NCBI GenBank assembly: GCA_020637855.1 | Contig: JACKJR010000004.1 | Span: 1-64,000, forward strand | Length of the DNA: 64,000 nucleotides | Reading direction: 5' to 3' | Source of the DNA: Rhodobiaceae bacterium | GTDB lineage: Bacteria; Pseudomonadota; Alphaproteobacteria; Rhizobiales; Tepidamorphaceae | Shown here: positions 32,694-41,597 of the stretch, in pieces | Layout: each line of letters starts with the position of its first letter | Numbering within the stretch: the stretch's first letter is position 1 | The notes under the pieces: generated by a model | Database searches by the model: none | What the model saw: only the letters and a program-made list of their open reading frames with translations | Told to the model about the DNA's origin: nothing | Translations under genes and position numbers: made by a program

Positions 32694-33907
32694 GCGAGAA
32701 GCAAGGGTTCTTCAAGCGTCTGTTCGGCGGCGGCAAAGCCGCGCCGAAAGCTAGCGAAGAGGAAAAGCCGCAAGCGCTCGATGAGGTGGCTGCCGCTGAG
32801 TCCGCACCGGAAACCGAACCCGAGCTCGAAGCAACGGTATCGCCGGAGCCTGTATCACCGGAATCTGAGCCCGAGCCGGAATTCACGGAGGCCGCTGAGC
32901 CGGAGCCTGAAGCAGAGCCCGCGCCGGCAGAAGACGTTCAACCCGAGCCTGAACCCGAGGTCGAAGAACCGAAAAAATCCTGGTTCGGGCGGCTCGCTTC
33001 CGGCCTGTCACGCTCGTCGTCCGCACTGAAGGAAAGCCTCGTTTCCATCGTTGCCAGGCGCAAGCTCGACGATGCGATGCTGGAAGAGCTGGAGGACGTG
33101 CTGATCGCGGCCGACCTCGGCGTCGAAACGGCGATGCGCATCACCGAAGCGCTCGCCAAGGGCCGTTACGACAAGGAAATCAGCGACGCTGAAGTGCGTT
33201 CCGTTCTGGCTGAGGAAGTCGCCCGCACGCTTGAGCCCGTAGCCGTACCACTGGAGATCGACCCGGCGAAGAAACCGCATGTGATCCTCGTCGTCGGCGT
33301 CAACGGCACCGGCAAGACCACCACCATCGCCAAGCTCGCCGGAAAATTCCGCGACGAGGGCAAGTCCGTTGTGCTGGCAGCGGGAGACACGTTCCGCGCC
33401 GCAGCCGTCGAGCAGCTGAAAATCTGGGGCGACCGCATCGGCGCGCCGGTTGTGGCACGCGAGATCGGCGCCGATGCTGCGGGCCTCGCCTTCGATGCGC
33501 TCGACAAGGCGCAGGCCGAAAAGGCCGACGTGCTGATGATCGACACCGCGGGCCGGCTCCAGAACAAGGCCGACCTGATGGCGGAACTGGAGAAGATCAT
33601 TCGCGTCATCCGCAAGAAGGACGAAACCGCGCCGCATACCGTCCTGCTGACGCTCGATGCGACGACAGGCCAGAACGCGATGCAGCAGGTGGAAATCTTC
33701 GGACAGGTCGCCGGCGTTACCGGGTTGATCATGACCAAGCTCGACGGCACCGCGCGCGGCGGCATCCTCGTCGCCATCTCCGCCAAGCACAAGCTGCCGG
33801 TTCACGCCATCGGCGTCGGCGAGGGCATCGACGATTTGCAGCCCTTCGACGCGAGCGAATTCGCCCGCGCGATCGCGGGTGCCGACGCATTGGAGGCCGA
33901 GGCGTGA
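32690..33907 (+). CDS. ftsY: Signal recognition particle receptor FtsY
   Basis: 405 residues. An acidic A domain of about 95 residues, dominated by Pro-Glu repeats (PEPEAEPAPAE and similar), precedes the NG domain. The GTPase motifs are VVGVNGTGKTTTIAKLAG (near 203-220), DTAGRLQNKADLMAEL, TLDATTGQNA and TKLDGTARGG. It docks Ffh-ribosome complexes at the membrane. It overlaps mtaB (ATGA) and yciB (GTGA). Confidence 0.98.
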   Translation: MSEKQGFFKRLFGGGKAAPKASEEEKPQALDEVAAAESAPETEPELEATVSPEPVSPESEPEPEFTEAAEPEPEAEPAPAEDVQPEPEPEVEEPKKSWFGRLASGLSRSSSALKESLVSIVARRKLDDAMLEELEDVLIAADLGVETAMRITEALAKGRYDKEISDAEVRSVLAEEVARTLEPVAVPLEIDPAKKPHVILVVGVNGTGKTTTIAKLAGKFRDEGKSVVLAAGDTFRAAAVEQLKIWGDRIGAPVVAREIGADAAGLAFDALDKAQAEKADVLMIDTAGRLQNKADLMAELEKIIRVIRKKDETAPHTVLLTLDATTGQNAMQQVEIFGQVAGVTGLIMTKLDGTARGGILVAISAKHKLPVHAIGVGEGIDDLQPFDASEFARAIAGADALEAEA

Positions 33908-34482
33908 GCGAAACGGGCATCCGCGAACATCCCGACAGCGGCCTGCGGCTGATCACCGAGCTGGGACCCCTCGTCGTGTTCTTCCTCGCCAACTGGAAGG
34001 CCGGCATCTTCTGGGCGACGGGCCTGTTCATGGCGGCAACGGCAATCGCGCTCGCAGCCTCCTATATCCGCATGCGCACCGTACCGGTCATGCCGCTGGT
34101 CACCGGCGTCTTCGTGCTCATTTTCGGCGGACTGACCCTGTGGCTGCAGGACGAGACCTTCATCAAGCTCAAGCCCACCATCGTCAACCTGTGCTTCGCC
34201 TCGATCCTTGCCGGCGGGCTGGCGTTCAAACGGCCGTTGCTGAAAATCGTCTTCGCATCGGTCTTCGCGCTCGACGACGAAGGCTGGCGCAAGCTGACGA
34301 TCCGCTGGATGATATTCTTCGTCGTCCTTGCGATCCTCAACGAAATCGTCTGGCGCAGCTTCTCCACTGACACCTGGGTCAGCTTCAAGGTCTTCGGCAT
34401 CATGCCGCTGACCTTCGTGTTCTCGCTGGCGCAACTGCCGCTGCTCAAGCAACATGCGCTCGAAGAGAGCCCGGCGGAATAG
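33904..34482 (+). CDS. yciB: Inner-membrane septation protein A (YciB family)
   Basis: 192 residues with a GTG start overlapping the ftsY stop. Five to six hydrophobic spans (LITELGPLVVFFLANW, GLFMAATAIALAASYI, VTGVFVLIFGGLTLWL, ILNEIVWRSF region, VFGIMPLTFVFSLAQLPLL) and the family sequence FFLANWKAGIFWATGLFM identify YciB/IspZ. It is implicated in septation and envelope maintenance in other bacteria. Last gene of the dapF unit. Confidence 0.94.
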   Translation: MSETGIREHPDSGLRLITELGPLVVFFLANWKAGIFWATGLFMAATAIALAASYIRMRTVPVMPLVTGVFVLIFGGLTLWLQDETFIKLKPTIVNLCFASILAGGLAFKRPLLKIVFASVFALDDEGWRKLTIRWMIFFVVLAILNEIVWRSFSTDTWVSFKVFGIMPLTFVFSLAQLPLLKQHALEESPAE

Positions 34483-34540
34483 CACTGGCGCTTTGCCTAT
34501 CCACGGATCACTATTCTCCAAGCAGGAGGAGTGGAAAGCC

Positions 34541-34933
34541 ATGGAAAGGCATCTGGTTCTCAACGGCAATCCGATGGAGGAGATCGTCGGCTTTGCGCGG
34601 GCTGTGCGTGTCGGACCCTACATCGCCATCGGCGGAACGGCGCCGGTCGATCCAAACGGCAAGACAGTTGGTGTCGGCGACGCGGCAAAACAGGCAGAAC
34701 GCTGCTTCGAAATCGTCGATGACGCCCTGAAGAGAGCCGGTTCCGGTTGGGCCGATGTCGTGCGCACCCGTATCATCCTGATCGACATAGACGACTGGAA
34801 GAAAGTTATCGATGTGCGCGCCCGTTATTGCCGGGAGTCGAAACCCGTCGACACGATCATGCAGATCAACCGCTTCGTGAACCCGGAATGGCTGGTCGAA
34901 ATCGAAGTCGACGCGGTGGTTTCCGGCGAGTGA
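34541..34933 (+). CDS. RidA-family protein
   Basis: 130 residues from MERHLVLNGNP with a strong AGGAGGAG ribosome-binding site at 34524-34531. YjgF/RidA features are VRVGPYIAIGGTAPVDPNG, QAERCFEIVDDALKRAG and the C-terminal EWLVEIEVDAVV. It lacks the IRARV-type arginine context of archetypal RidA (here KPVDTIMQINRFVNPEWLVE), so imine deaminase activity is uncertain. The upstream in-frame extension overlaps yciB and is rejected. Convergent with the NUDIX gene. Confidence 0.88.
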   Translation: MERHLVLNGNPMEEIVGFARAVRVGPYIAIGGTAPVDPNGKTVGVGDAAKQAERCFEIVDDALKRAGSGWADVVRTRIILIDIDDWKKVIDVRARYCRESKPVDTIMQINRFVNPEWLVEIEVDAVVSGE

Positions 34934-34939
34934 ACGGCA

Positions 34940-35476
34940 TCACTCCGACACCGCACCCGTCTCGCCGCGCGGGTTCTCGAACGGCGCGCTTGCCTTGCCG
35001 GAATGCACGTCGCGATCGTGTTCCAGCGCCCAGGTGACCGACGGGAAGGCGATGTCGTCCCACGGAATCTCATCCCAGCCGAACAAGCCGACTTCAAGGC
35101 TCTCCTCGCCTGCCGCAATCGCCGGGTCGGTCAGGATCGCGCGGTAGAAGATCTGCACCTGACTTAAGTGCGCGATGGTGTAGACGGCGAGAAGGTCGCC
35201 GGTCTCGATAACCGCGCAAGCCTCTTCATACGCTTCGCGCCGTGCGCCTGCATCCGGCGTCTCGCCCAGCTCCATGAAGCCGGCGGGAATGGTCCAGTAT
35301 CCTTTTCGCGGATGGATCGCGCGCCGGCACAGCAGCACCTTGTCGCCGTGCCGTACGATCGCGCCGACGATGACACGCGGATTGTCGTATTGCACGAAAC
35401 CGCAATGATCGCAGACGCGGCGCCTACGGTTGTCGCCATCAGGGATTGACTTGGTGAACTGCGGCTCAAGCGCCAT
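34940..35476 (-). CDS. NUDIX hydrolase with N-terminal zinc-ribbon-like motif
   Basis: 178 residues from MALEPQFTKSIPDGDN. A CDHCGF half-ribbon (Cys22, Cys25) precedes the Nudix domain. The Nudix box spans 66-88 (GFMELGETPDAGARREAYEEA then CAVI), with all Glu/Arg ligands kept but Cys87 in place of the usual glycine. It most resembles ADP-ribose/NADH pyrophosphatase-type enzymes with a zinc-binding N-terminus. It lies 19 bases downstream of ccmG on the same strand. Substrate not predictable. Confidence 0.88.
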   Translation of the reverse strand: MALEPQFTKSIPDGDNRRRRVCDHCGFVQYDNPRVIVGAIVRHGDKVLLCRRAIHPRKGYWTIPAGFMELGETPDAGARREAYEEACAVIETGDLLAVYTIAHLSQVQIFYRAILTDPAIAAGEESLEVGLFGWDEIPWDDIAFPSVTWALEHDRDVHSGKASAPFENPRGETGAVSE

Positions 35477-35495
35477 GAGGCCCTCCTGTCCGACC

Positions 35496-36065
35496 TCACT
35501 TCGCGGCCAGCGTTTCCTCGATCTTCGGCAGGATGACTTCTTTGAGCACCGCCTCGTTGATCGGACCGACATGCTTGTAGGCGATGCGGCCGTGTCGATC
35601 GACGATGAAGGTTTCGGGCACGCCGTAGACACCCCAGTCGATGCCGACCCGGCCCTTCTCGTCGGTTCCCACGGCATCATACGGGTTACCGTATCGGCCG
35701 AGGAAGCGGCGCGCGTTCTCCGCCTTGTCCTTGTAGTTGAGCCCGTAGACCTTGAAGCGGGTGTCCTCGCTCAGCTTCTCGACGAACGGGTGTTCGTCGC
35801 GGCAGGGCACACACCACGATGCCCAGACGTTGACGACGCTGACCGCGCCGTTGAGATCGGCGCGGGAAAATCCAGGGATAGGGCCGTTTTCGCCTTCAAG
35901 TCCCTCCAGCGCGGCAAGGCTGAACTCCGGCGCTTCCTTGCCGATCAGCGCGGAAGGAATGCGCGAGGGATCGCCCGCACCGAGCCGGTAATAGAACAAC
36001 CCGGCAAGGCTCAAAAATATCACCAGCGGAACGATGATCAGGGCGCGGTACAGCGTCTGGTTCAC
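35496..36065 (-). CDS. ccmG: Cytochrome c maturation thioredoxin CcmG (DsbE)
   Basis: 189 residues with an N-terminal membrane anchor (about 8-26) and a periplasmic thioredoxin domain. Redox pair Cys85-x2-Cys88 in VWASWCVPCRDEHP, plus the family insert GVYGVPETFIVDRHGRIAYKH with the cis-Pro. It reduces apocytochrome heme-binding thiols. Six bases after ccmD, in the order ccmA-B-C-D-G. Confidence 0.95.
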   Translation of the reverse strand: MNQTLYRALIIVPLVIFLSLAGLFYYRLGAGDPSRIPSALIGKEAPEFSLAALEGLEGENGPIPGFSRADLNGAVSVVNVWASWCVPCRDEHPFVEKLSEDTRFKVYGLNYKDKAENARRFLGRYGNPYDAVGTDEKGRVGIDWGVYGVPETFIVDRHGRIAYKHVGPINEAVLKEVILPKIEETLAAK

Positions 36066-36071
36066 TTAAGG

Positions 36072-36245
36072 TCAGTCCTTGGCGTCCGCGCGGCGGCGCA
36101 GGCCGCGGCGTTTCATGGCATCGAGTTCGCGCATCTGCGCCTTGCCATCGGCCCGCACCCAGATGATGAGACCGGCGACCACAACAAATGTGATCGCATA
36201 GGCCGCGGCAATGAAGCCCGCGTGTTCTCCAAGCGACTCAAGCAA
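36072..36245 (-). CDS. ccmD: Heme exporter protein CcmD (TTG start)
   Basis: 57 residues starting at TTG 36245 (LLESLGEHAGFIAAAYAIT), overlapping the ccmC stop. No ATG fits, because the nearest upstream ATG would run deep into ccmC. It has one membrane span at about 11-28 (FIAAAYAITFVVVAGLIIWV) and a basic tail (MKRRGLRRRADAKD), exactly the CcmD plan. It stabilises the CcmABC-CcmE complex. Confidence 0.85.
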   Translation of the reverse strand: MLESLGEHAGFIAAAYAITFVVVAGLIIWVRADGKAQMRELDAMKRRGLRRRADAKD

Positions 36246-37005
36246 GCTCCGGCTCCCCGTCTTCGGTCCCGGTTGTCGCAACCGCACGCGCCGCCGTGAT
36301 CTGCATCGCCCGCACGCGCCTGCGCAACACCTCGTTGCGCATGGCGGCGAGATGGATTGCCAGGAACAGCAATGTCGCACCGAACGCCATCACCAGCAGC
36401 GGCCACAGGATGGTGGGATGTATCGTCGGTCCGCCCATACGGAAGACGCTCGCCGGCTGATGCAGCGTGTTCCACCACTCAACCGAGAACTTGATGATCG
36501 GCAGGTTGACGGCCCCGACCAGCGCCAGAACCGCGACGATACGCGCGCCGCGGGCGGGATCGTCGAACGCGCGCCACAGCGCGATTAAGCCCAGATACAT
36601 CAGAAACAGCACAAGAACGGAGGTCAGCCGCGCATCCCATACCCACCATGCGCCCCACATCGGCTTGCCCCACAGCGAACCGGTGACCAGCGCGATGAAG
36701 GTGAAGGCGGCACCGATCGGCGCAGCCGCCCGCGCCGAGACGTCTGCGAGCGGATGGCGCCACACCAGCGTGCCGATCGAGGACAGCGCGATCATCGAAT
36801 AGCCCATCATGGCAAGCCAGGCCGCCGGCACATGGATGAACATGATCCTGACCGTATTGCCCTGCTGATAGTCCTGCGGTGCGAGAAAAAAGGACATATA
36901 CAGCCCGGCAATCAGAAATGCGGCAGCAAGGCCCCACAGCCACGGCAGTATCCGCTGGCTGACGGCCATGAAGCGCGTCGGGTTTGCTAGGTCCATCAGG
37001 CCCAT
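36238..37005 (-). CDS. ccmC: Heme ABC exporter permease CcmC
   Basis: 255 residues with six membrane spans. The tryptophan-rich heme-handling motif GKPMWGAWWVWDARLTS lies at 113-129. Likely heme-ligand histidines are His58 (IMFIHVPAAW) and the one in WWNTLHQPASV. It delivers heme to CcmE. The start MGLMDLANP has an in-frame ATG three codons later as alternative. It follows ccmB after a gap of 125 bases. Confidence 0.96.
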   Translation of the reverse strand: MGLMDLANPTRFMAVSQRILPWLWGLAAAFLIAGLYMSFFLAPQDYQQGNTVRIMFIHVPAAWLAMMGYSMIALSSIGTLVWRHPLADVSARAAAPIGAAFTFIALVTGSLWGKPMWGAWWVWDARLTSVLVLFLMYLGLIALWRAFDDPARGARIVAVLALVGAVNLPIIKFSVEWWNTLHQPASVFRMGGPTIHPTILWPLLVMAFGATLLFLAIHLAAMRNEVLRRRVRAMQITAARAVATTGTEDGEPELA

Positions 37006-37130
37006 GTCAGGGTCGCTTCCTTATTCTTCCTCTGGCTGAGACTGTTACACCATGCAGCCGCACGGGTTGAAGTCTCTTGAGTCACCGCAAGGTGGCGCAA
37101 CATGCCGCAGCTTCAAGGCCCATTTTAGAT

Positions 37131-37799
37131 TTACTCCAGCCCGAAGCGTAAGGCTGCCGCTGCAGCGATTGGCCCCAATACCATCGCGCCGAGCGACAAA
37201 GCCAGCAGGATCAGGAACGGCTGAAGGAACGGCGAGGTCACCACGATCGCCGCCGATGTCGCGAGAATACCGAAGATCAGCACCGGCACCATCAGCGGGA
37301 TCACCAGAATCGCCAGAAGCAAACCGCCGCGCCTGAGCGCCACCGTCAGGGCCGCGCCGATAATACCGATGAAGGTCAGTCCCGGCGTTCCGGCAAGCAA
37401 GGTCAGGCAAACCGCGCCAAGCGCTTCCGCCGGCATATTGAGCATCATCCCGAACAAGGGTGCCGCAATTGCCAGCGGTAGACCTGTGGTGACCCAGTAG
37501 GCCAGCGCCTTTACCGTCACCGTGAGCTCCAGCGGCAACGGCGCCATCACCATCAGATCAAGCGAACCATCCTCCTGATCGGCCTGAAACAGCCGGTCGA
37601 GCGCCAGCAGGTTGGCGAGCAGCACCCCGACCCAAAGGATCGCCGGTCCGATCCGCGACAGGAGATTGAGATCGGGTCCGACCGCGAACGGCATCAGGGT
37701 GACAACGATCAGGAAGAACACCACCGCCATCAGTGCGCCGCCGCCGATGCGCACTGCGAGGGTGAGTTCGCGCGCAAAAAGAGTGAAAAGCGCGCTCAT
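37131..37799 (-). CDS. ccmB: Heme ABC exporter permease CcmB
   Basis: 222 residues, six membrane spans, starting MSALFTLFARELTLAVRIGGG. Family marks are MPFAVGPDLNLLSRIGPAILW, FQADQEDGSLDLM and LPLELTVTVKALAYW. With CcmA it forms an ABC transporter that releases holo-CcmE. Its start overlaps the ccmA stop by four bases. Confidence 0.95.
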   Translation of the reverse strand: MSALFTLFARELTLAVRIGGGALMAVVFFLIVVTLMPFAVGPDLNLLSRIGPAILWVGVLLANLLALDRLFQADQEDGSLDLMVMAPLPLELTVTVKALAYWVTTGLPLAIAAPLFGMMLNMPAEALGAVCLTLLAGTPGLTFIGIIGAALTVALRRGGLLLAILVIPLMVPVLIFGILATSAAIVVTSPFLQPFLILLALSLGAMVLGPIAAAAALRFGLE

Positions 37800-38455
37800 G
37801 CAGCACGCTCCCACCCGGCAGGCGCCAGGCTGAGCGTCTCAACTGTAAAAGGCAGATCGACATGGGTCGCGGCAAGCGCAATCCCGCCTGATTGAAGGTG
37901 CGCGCCGATCAGCTTGAAAAGCCGGTCCTGCCCCTCGGTATCGAGCGCCGATGTCGGCTCGTCCAGCAGCCAGAGGGGACGCTTGATCGCGGCAAGACGG
38001 GCTAGCGCCAGCCGCCGGCGCTGACCGGCCGACAGATAGCGCGCCGGCAATGCGGCAAGATCGATCAGCCCGACGGCATCGAGCGCGGCATCGATCTGTT
38101 CCGGCTCAGTGGGCGCGTTGCTTAAGAAACGCGCCCAGAATGACAGGTTTTCCTCAACGCTGAGCGCAGGCTTGAGCGCGTCGAGATGGCCAAGATAGTG
38201 CGCCTGCTCCGCGATTGGAGTGTCGGCTTTCCCGCCTGACAGCGTCAAAGTACCGCGCTCGACCGGAACCAGACCTGCCACAAGCCGAAGCAGCGACGAC
38301 TTGCCAACACCATTGGGGCCGCGCAGGGCCATCGCCGCTCCGCCAGGCACCTTGAACGACAGGCCCTGGAAGACACGCCGCCCGCCACGCACGCAGGCGA
38401 GGCTTTGGGCTGTTAATTCCAGACCCGAAAGGGCCGGTTTTTCGAGGGAAGACAC
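37796..38455 (-). CDS. ccmA: Heme ABC exporter ATP-binding protein CcmA
   Basis: 219 residues. Walker A GPNGVGKSSLL at about 46-56, signature LSAGQRRRLALARL, Walker B PLWLLDEPTSALD. First gene of the ccmABCDG unit and overlapping ccmB by four bases. Divergent from acnA across 273 bases. Confidence 0.95.
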   Translation of the reverse strand: MSSLEKPALSGLELTAQSLACVRGGRRVFQGLSFKVPGGAAMALRGPNGVGKSSLLRLVAGLVPVERGTLTLSGGKADTPIAEQAHYLGHLDALKPALSVEENLSFWARFLSNAPTEPEQIDAALDAVGLIDLAALPARYLSAGQRRRLALARLAAIKRPLWLLDEPTSALDTEGQDRLFKLIGAHLQSGGIALAATHVDLPFTVETLSLAPAGWERAA

Positions 38456-38728
38456 GACTATGGGCTCACTGGTTAAGGCTTGCGATTTTCACTATAAGGC
38501 GCAAAGTTGGAGGCCCGAGACGCCACCGTGCCACCGTCATTTTGCTTGTCCGCGTCCAATTTGCCCATGCATACCGGACGAACGGGACGCCAGCGGCCAC
38601 CGCCGCGGACACATCGCAGGATGGCACCGGCCCGGAAGACGGCAAGGTCGCGCAGCCGGTTTTCCGGCTGCAGTCCGCTCGCCGCCCCTTTGGTTGTTTC
38701 ACACCACTGATTTTGGGGACAGATCATC
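38456..38728. promoter_or_regulatory. Divergent promoter region ccmA / acnA
   Basis: 273 bases without a supported gene. GGGGAC at 38715-38720 serves as the acnA ribosome-binding site. Small overlapping frames occur but none has a start signal and coding bias. Promoters for both transcripts are expected; boxes were not resolved. Confidence 0.4.
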
Positions 38729-41410
38729 GTGACCACTTCGCTCGACACTTTCAAATGCCGCAAGACCCTCAAGGCCGCTGGCAAGACATATACCTACTAC
38801 AGCCTGCCGGCTGCTGAGAAAAACGGCCTGGAAGGCATTTCACGTCTTCCCTTCTCGCTCAAGGTGCTGCTGGAAAATCTGCTGCGCAACGAGGATGGCC
38901 GCACCGTCACCGCCGACGATATCCGCGCCATGGTGACCTGGCTGACCAAGCGCACATCGGACCGCGAGATCGCGTTCCGCCCGGCGCGCGTGCTGATGCA
39001 GGATTTCACCGGTGTGCCCGCCGTGGTTGACCTCGCCGCGATGCGCGATGCGACCAAGAAACTCGGCGTCAGCCCCAAGAAGATCAACCCGCTCGTCCCC
39101 GTCGACCTCGTCATCGATCATTCTGTCATGGTCGACGCCTTCGGTAACGGCATGGCCTTCAAGTTCAACGTGGAGCGGGAATATGAGCGCAACAAGGAGC
39201 GCTACGAGTTCCTGCGCTGGGGTTCGGAAGCCTTTGACAACTTCCGCGTCGTTCCTCCCGGAACCGGTATCTGCCATCAGGTCAACCTTGAATACCTCGC
39301 CCAGACTGTCTGGACGAAGAAAGACGGCCGCCGCACGGTTGCCTATCCCGATACGCTGGTCGGCACCGATTCCCACACCACCATGGTCAACGGTCTCTCG
39401 GTTCTCGGCTGGGGTGTCGGCGGCATCGAGGCGGAAGCCGCCATGCTCGGCCAGCCGATCTCGATGCTGATCCCCGAAGTCGTCGGCTTCAGGCTCACAG
39501 GCAAGCTCAAGGAAGGCGTCACCGCCACCGATCTGGTGCTGCGCATCGTGGAAATGCTGCGCCAGCGCGGCGTGGTCGGTAAATTCGTCGAATTCTTCGG
39601 CAACGGCCTCAACAACCTGAGCCTGGAAGACCAGGCGACGATCGCCAACATGGCGCCCGAATACGGCGCGACCTGCGGCTTCTTCCCCATCGACAACGAC
39701 ACCATCTCCTATCTCAAGGCGACCGGCCGCGACGACGATCGCGTCGCACTGGTGGAAGCTTACGCCAAGCGCCAGGGCATGTTCCGCAAGAACCGCACGC
39801 CGGATCCCGTCTTCACCGACGTTCTGGAACTCAACCTGCGCACCGTGGAACCGGCCATTGCAGGACCCAAGCGTCCGCAGGACCGCGTGCCGCTGAAGAC
39901 CGCCAAGAAGGTCTTCGCCACCGCGCTGAAGGAGGAATACGGCAAGAAGCGCAACGCCAAGAAGCGCGTTCCCGTGCCGAATCAGGATTTCGACCTCGGC
40001 CATGGCGATGTTGTGATCGCGGCGATCACGTCGTGCACCAACACCTCGAACCCGTCGGTGATGATCGCCGCGGGCCTTGTCGCCCGCAACGCCCACAAGA
40101 AGGGCCTGAAGGTCAAGCCATGGGTGAAAACCTCGCTGGCGCCCGGCAGCCAGGTCGTCACCGACTACCTCGCCAAGGCGAACCTGCAGGACGATCTCGA
40201 CGCCCTGGGCTTCAATCTCGTCGGCTATGGCTGCACCACCTGCATCGGCAATTCCGGTCCGTTGCCGGAGGATATTTCAGCCGCGATCAACGCCAACGAT
40301 CTCGTTGCCTGCTCCGTCCTGTCCGGCAACCGTAACTTCGAAGGCCGCGTCAGCCAGGACGTGAAGGCGAACTGGCTTGCCTCCCCGCCGCTGGTGGTTG
40401 CCTATGCGCTGGCCGGCTCGCTCAACGTCAACCTCGCCCGCGAACCGCTCGGCACCGGCAAGGACGGCCAGCCGGTCTATCTCAAGGACATCTGGCCAAG
40501 CTCTGCCGAGGTCGCCGCACTGGTGCGCTCGTCCGTGACACCGGAGATGTTTGCCAAGCGCTATTCCGACGTCTTCAAGGGCGATGCTGGCTGGCAGGCC
40601 GTGGAAGGTGGCGGCGGCACCACCTACAAGTGGAGCATGGGCTCGACCTACGTCCAGAACCCGCCCTATTTCGAGGATCTGGAGCTCAAGCCCGCCCCGG
40701 TCGCACCCGTCAAGGATGCCCGCATCCTCGGCCTGTTCCTCGATTCGATCACCACCGACCACATCTCGCCGGCCGGTTCGATCAAGGGCACCAGCCCCGC
40801 CGGCACCTATCTGAGCGAGCATCAGGTTCCCCAGCGCGAGTTCAATTCCTATGGCTCGCGCCGTGGCAACCATGAAGTGATGATGCGCGGCACTTTCGCC
40901 AACATCCGCATCAAGAACCAGATGGTTCCCGGCGTCGAAGGCGGCATCACCAAGCACTACCCCGATGGTGGGCAGATGCCGATCTACGATGCGGCGATGA
41001 AATACGAGGCCGAGAACGTGCCGCTGGTGATCTTCGCCGGCAAGGAATACGGCACCGGATCAAGCCGCGACTGGGCCGCCAAGGGCACGCGCCTGCTCGG
41101 CGTACGCGCCGTCATCGCCCAGTCCTTCGAGCGCATCCACCGTTCCAACCTGATCGGCATGGGCGTCGTCCCGCTCGTCTTCAAGGAAGGCGACAGCTGG
41201 CAGGCACTTGGCCTGACCGGCGCGGAAACGGTTACGCTTGAAGGGCTCGAGAAGCTTTCGCCGCGCACCACGGTGACGGCGAAGATCACCTATCCCGACG
41301 GCAAGACCAAATCCGTCGACCTGATCTGCCGCATCGATACGCTCGACGAACTCGACTACTTCAGGAACGGCGGCATTCTGCATTACGTGTTGCGCGGCCT
41401 CGCCGCCTGA
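38729..41410 (+). CDS. acnA: Aconitate hydratase A
   Basis: 893 residues from a GTG start. Cluster ligands are Cys436 (SCTNTSNPS), Cys502 and Cys505 (GCTTCIGNSG). Other aconitase landmarks are GTDSHTTMVNGLSVLGWGVGG, given as GTDSHTTMVNG and GWGVGGIEAE, FLDSITTDHISPAGSI and GKEYGTGSSRDWAAKG. It isomerises citrate and isocitrate. Monocistronic with a strong terminator. Length is typical of AcnA/IRP-type aconitases. Confidence 0.98.
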   Translation: MTTSLDTFKCRKTLKAAGKTYTYYSLPAAEKNGLEGISRLPFSLKVLLENLLRNEDGRTVTADDIRAMVTWLTKRTSDREIAFRPARVLMQDFTGVPAVVDLAAMRDATKKLGVSPKKINPLVPVDLVIDHSVMVDAFGNGMAFKFNVEREYERNKERYEFLRWGSEAFDNFRVVPPGTGICHQVNLEYLAQTVWTKKDGRRTVAYPDTLVGTDSHTTMVNGLSVLGWGVGGIEAEAAMLGQPISMLIPEVVGFRLTGKLKEGVTATDLVLRIVEMLRQRGVVGKFVEFFGNGLNNLSLEDQATIANMAPEYGATCGFFPIDNDTISYLKATGRDDDRVALVEAYAKRQGMFRKNRTPDPVFTDVLELNLRTVEPAIAGPKRPQDRVPLKTAKKVFATALKEEYGKKRNAKKRVPVPNQDFDLGHGDVVIAAITSCTNTSNPSVMIAAGLVARNAHKKGLKVKPWVKTSLAPGSQVVTDYLAKANLQDDLDALGFNLVGYGCTTCIGNSGPLPEDISAAINANDLVACSVLSGNRNFEGRVSQDVKANWLASPPLVVAYALAGSLNVNLAREPLGTGKDGQPVYLKDIWPSSAEVAALVRSSVTPEMFAKRYSDVFKGDAGWQAVEGGGGTTYKWSMGSTYVQNPPYFEDLELKPAPVAPVKDARILGLFLDSITTDHISPAGSIKGTSPAGTYLSEHQVPQREFNSYGSRRGNHEVMMRGTFANIRIKNQMVPGVEGGITKHYPDGGQMPIYDAAMKYEAENVPLVIFAGKEYGTGSSRDWAAKGTRLLGVRAVIAQSFERIHRSNLIGMGVVPLVFKEGDSWQALGLTGAETVTLEGLEKLSPRTTVTAKITYPDGKTKSVDLICRIDTLDELDYFRNGGILHYVLRGLAA

Positions 41411-41433
41411 CTGCCGCCAGCAGGAATGGCAGC

Positions 41434-41470
41434 AAGGCCGGTGCGGGCAACCGCACCGGCCTTTTCTTTT
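41434..41470 (+). terminator. Rho-independent terminator of acnA
   Basis: AAGGCCGGTGCGG (41434-41446) pairs perfectly with CCGCACCGGCCTT (41451-41463) across GCAA, followed by TTTTCTTTT. Confidence 0.94.
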
Positions 41471-41597
41471 ATGCCATGCACAATGGCACACAGCCCTTCA
41501 CGCAAGGGTGACAGCACGTGACACCCGCTCGGCGCATCGGCACGCTAGATTGGCAGTCGTGAAATCCCGCCATACGCACCGCAGGGACACTTGATCC

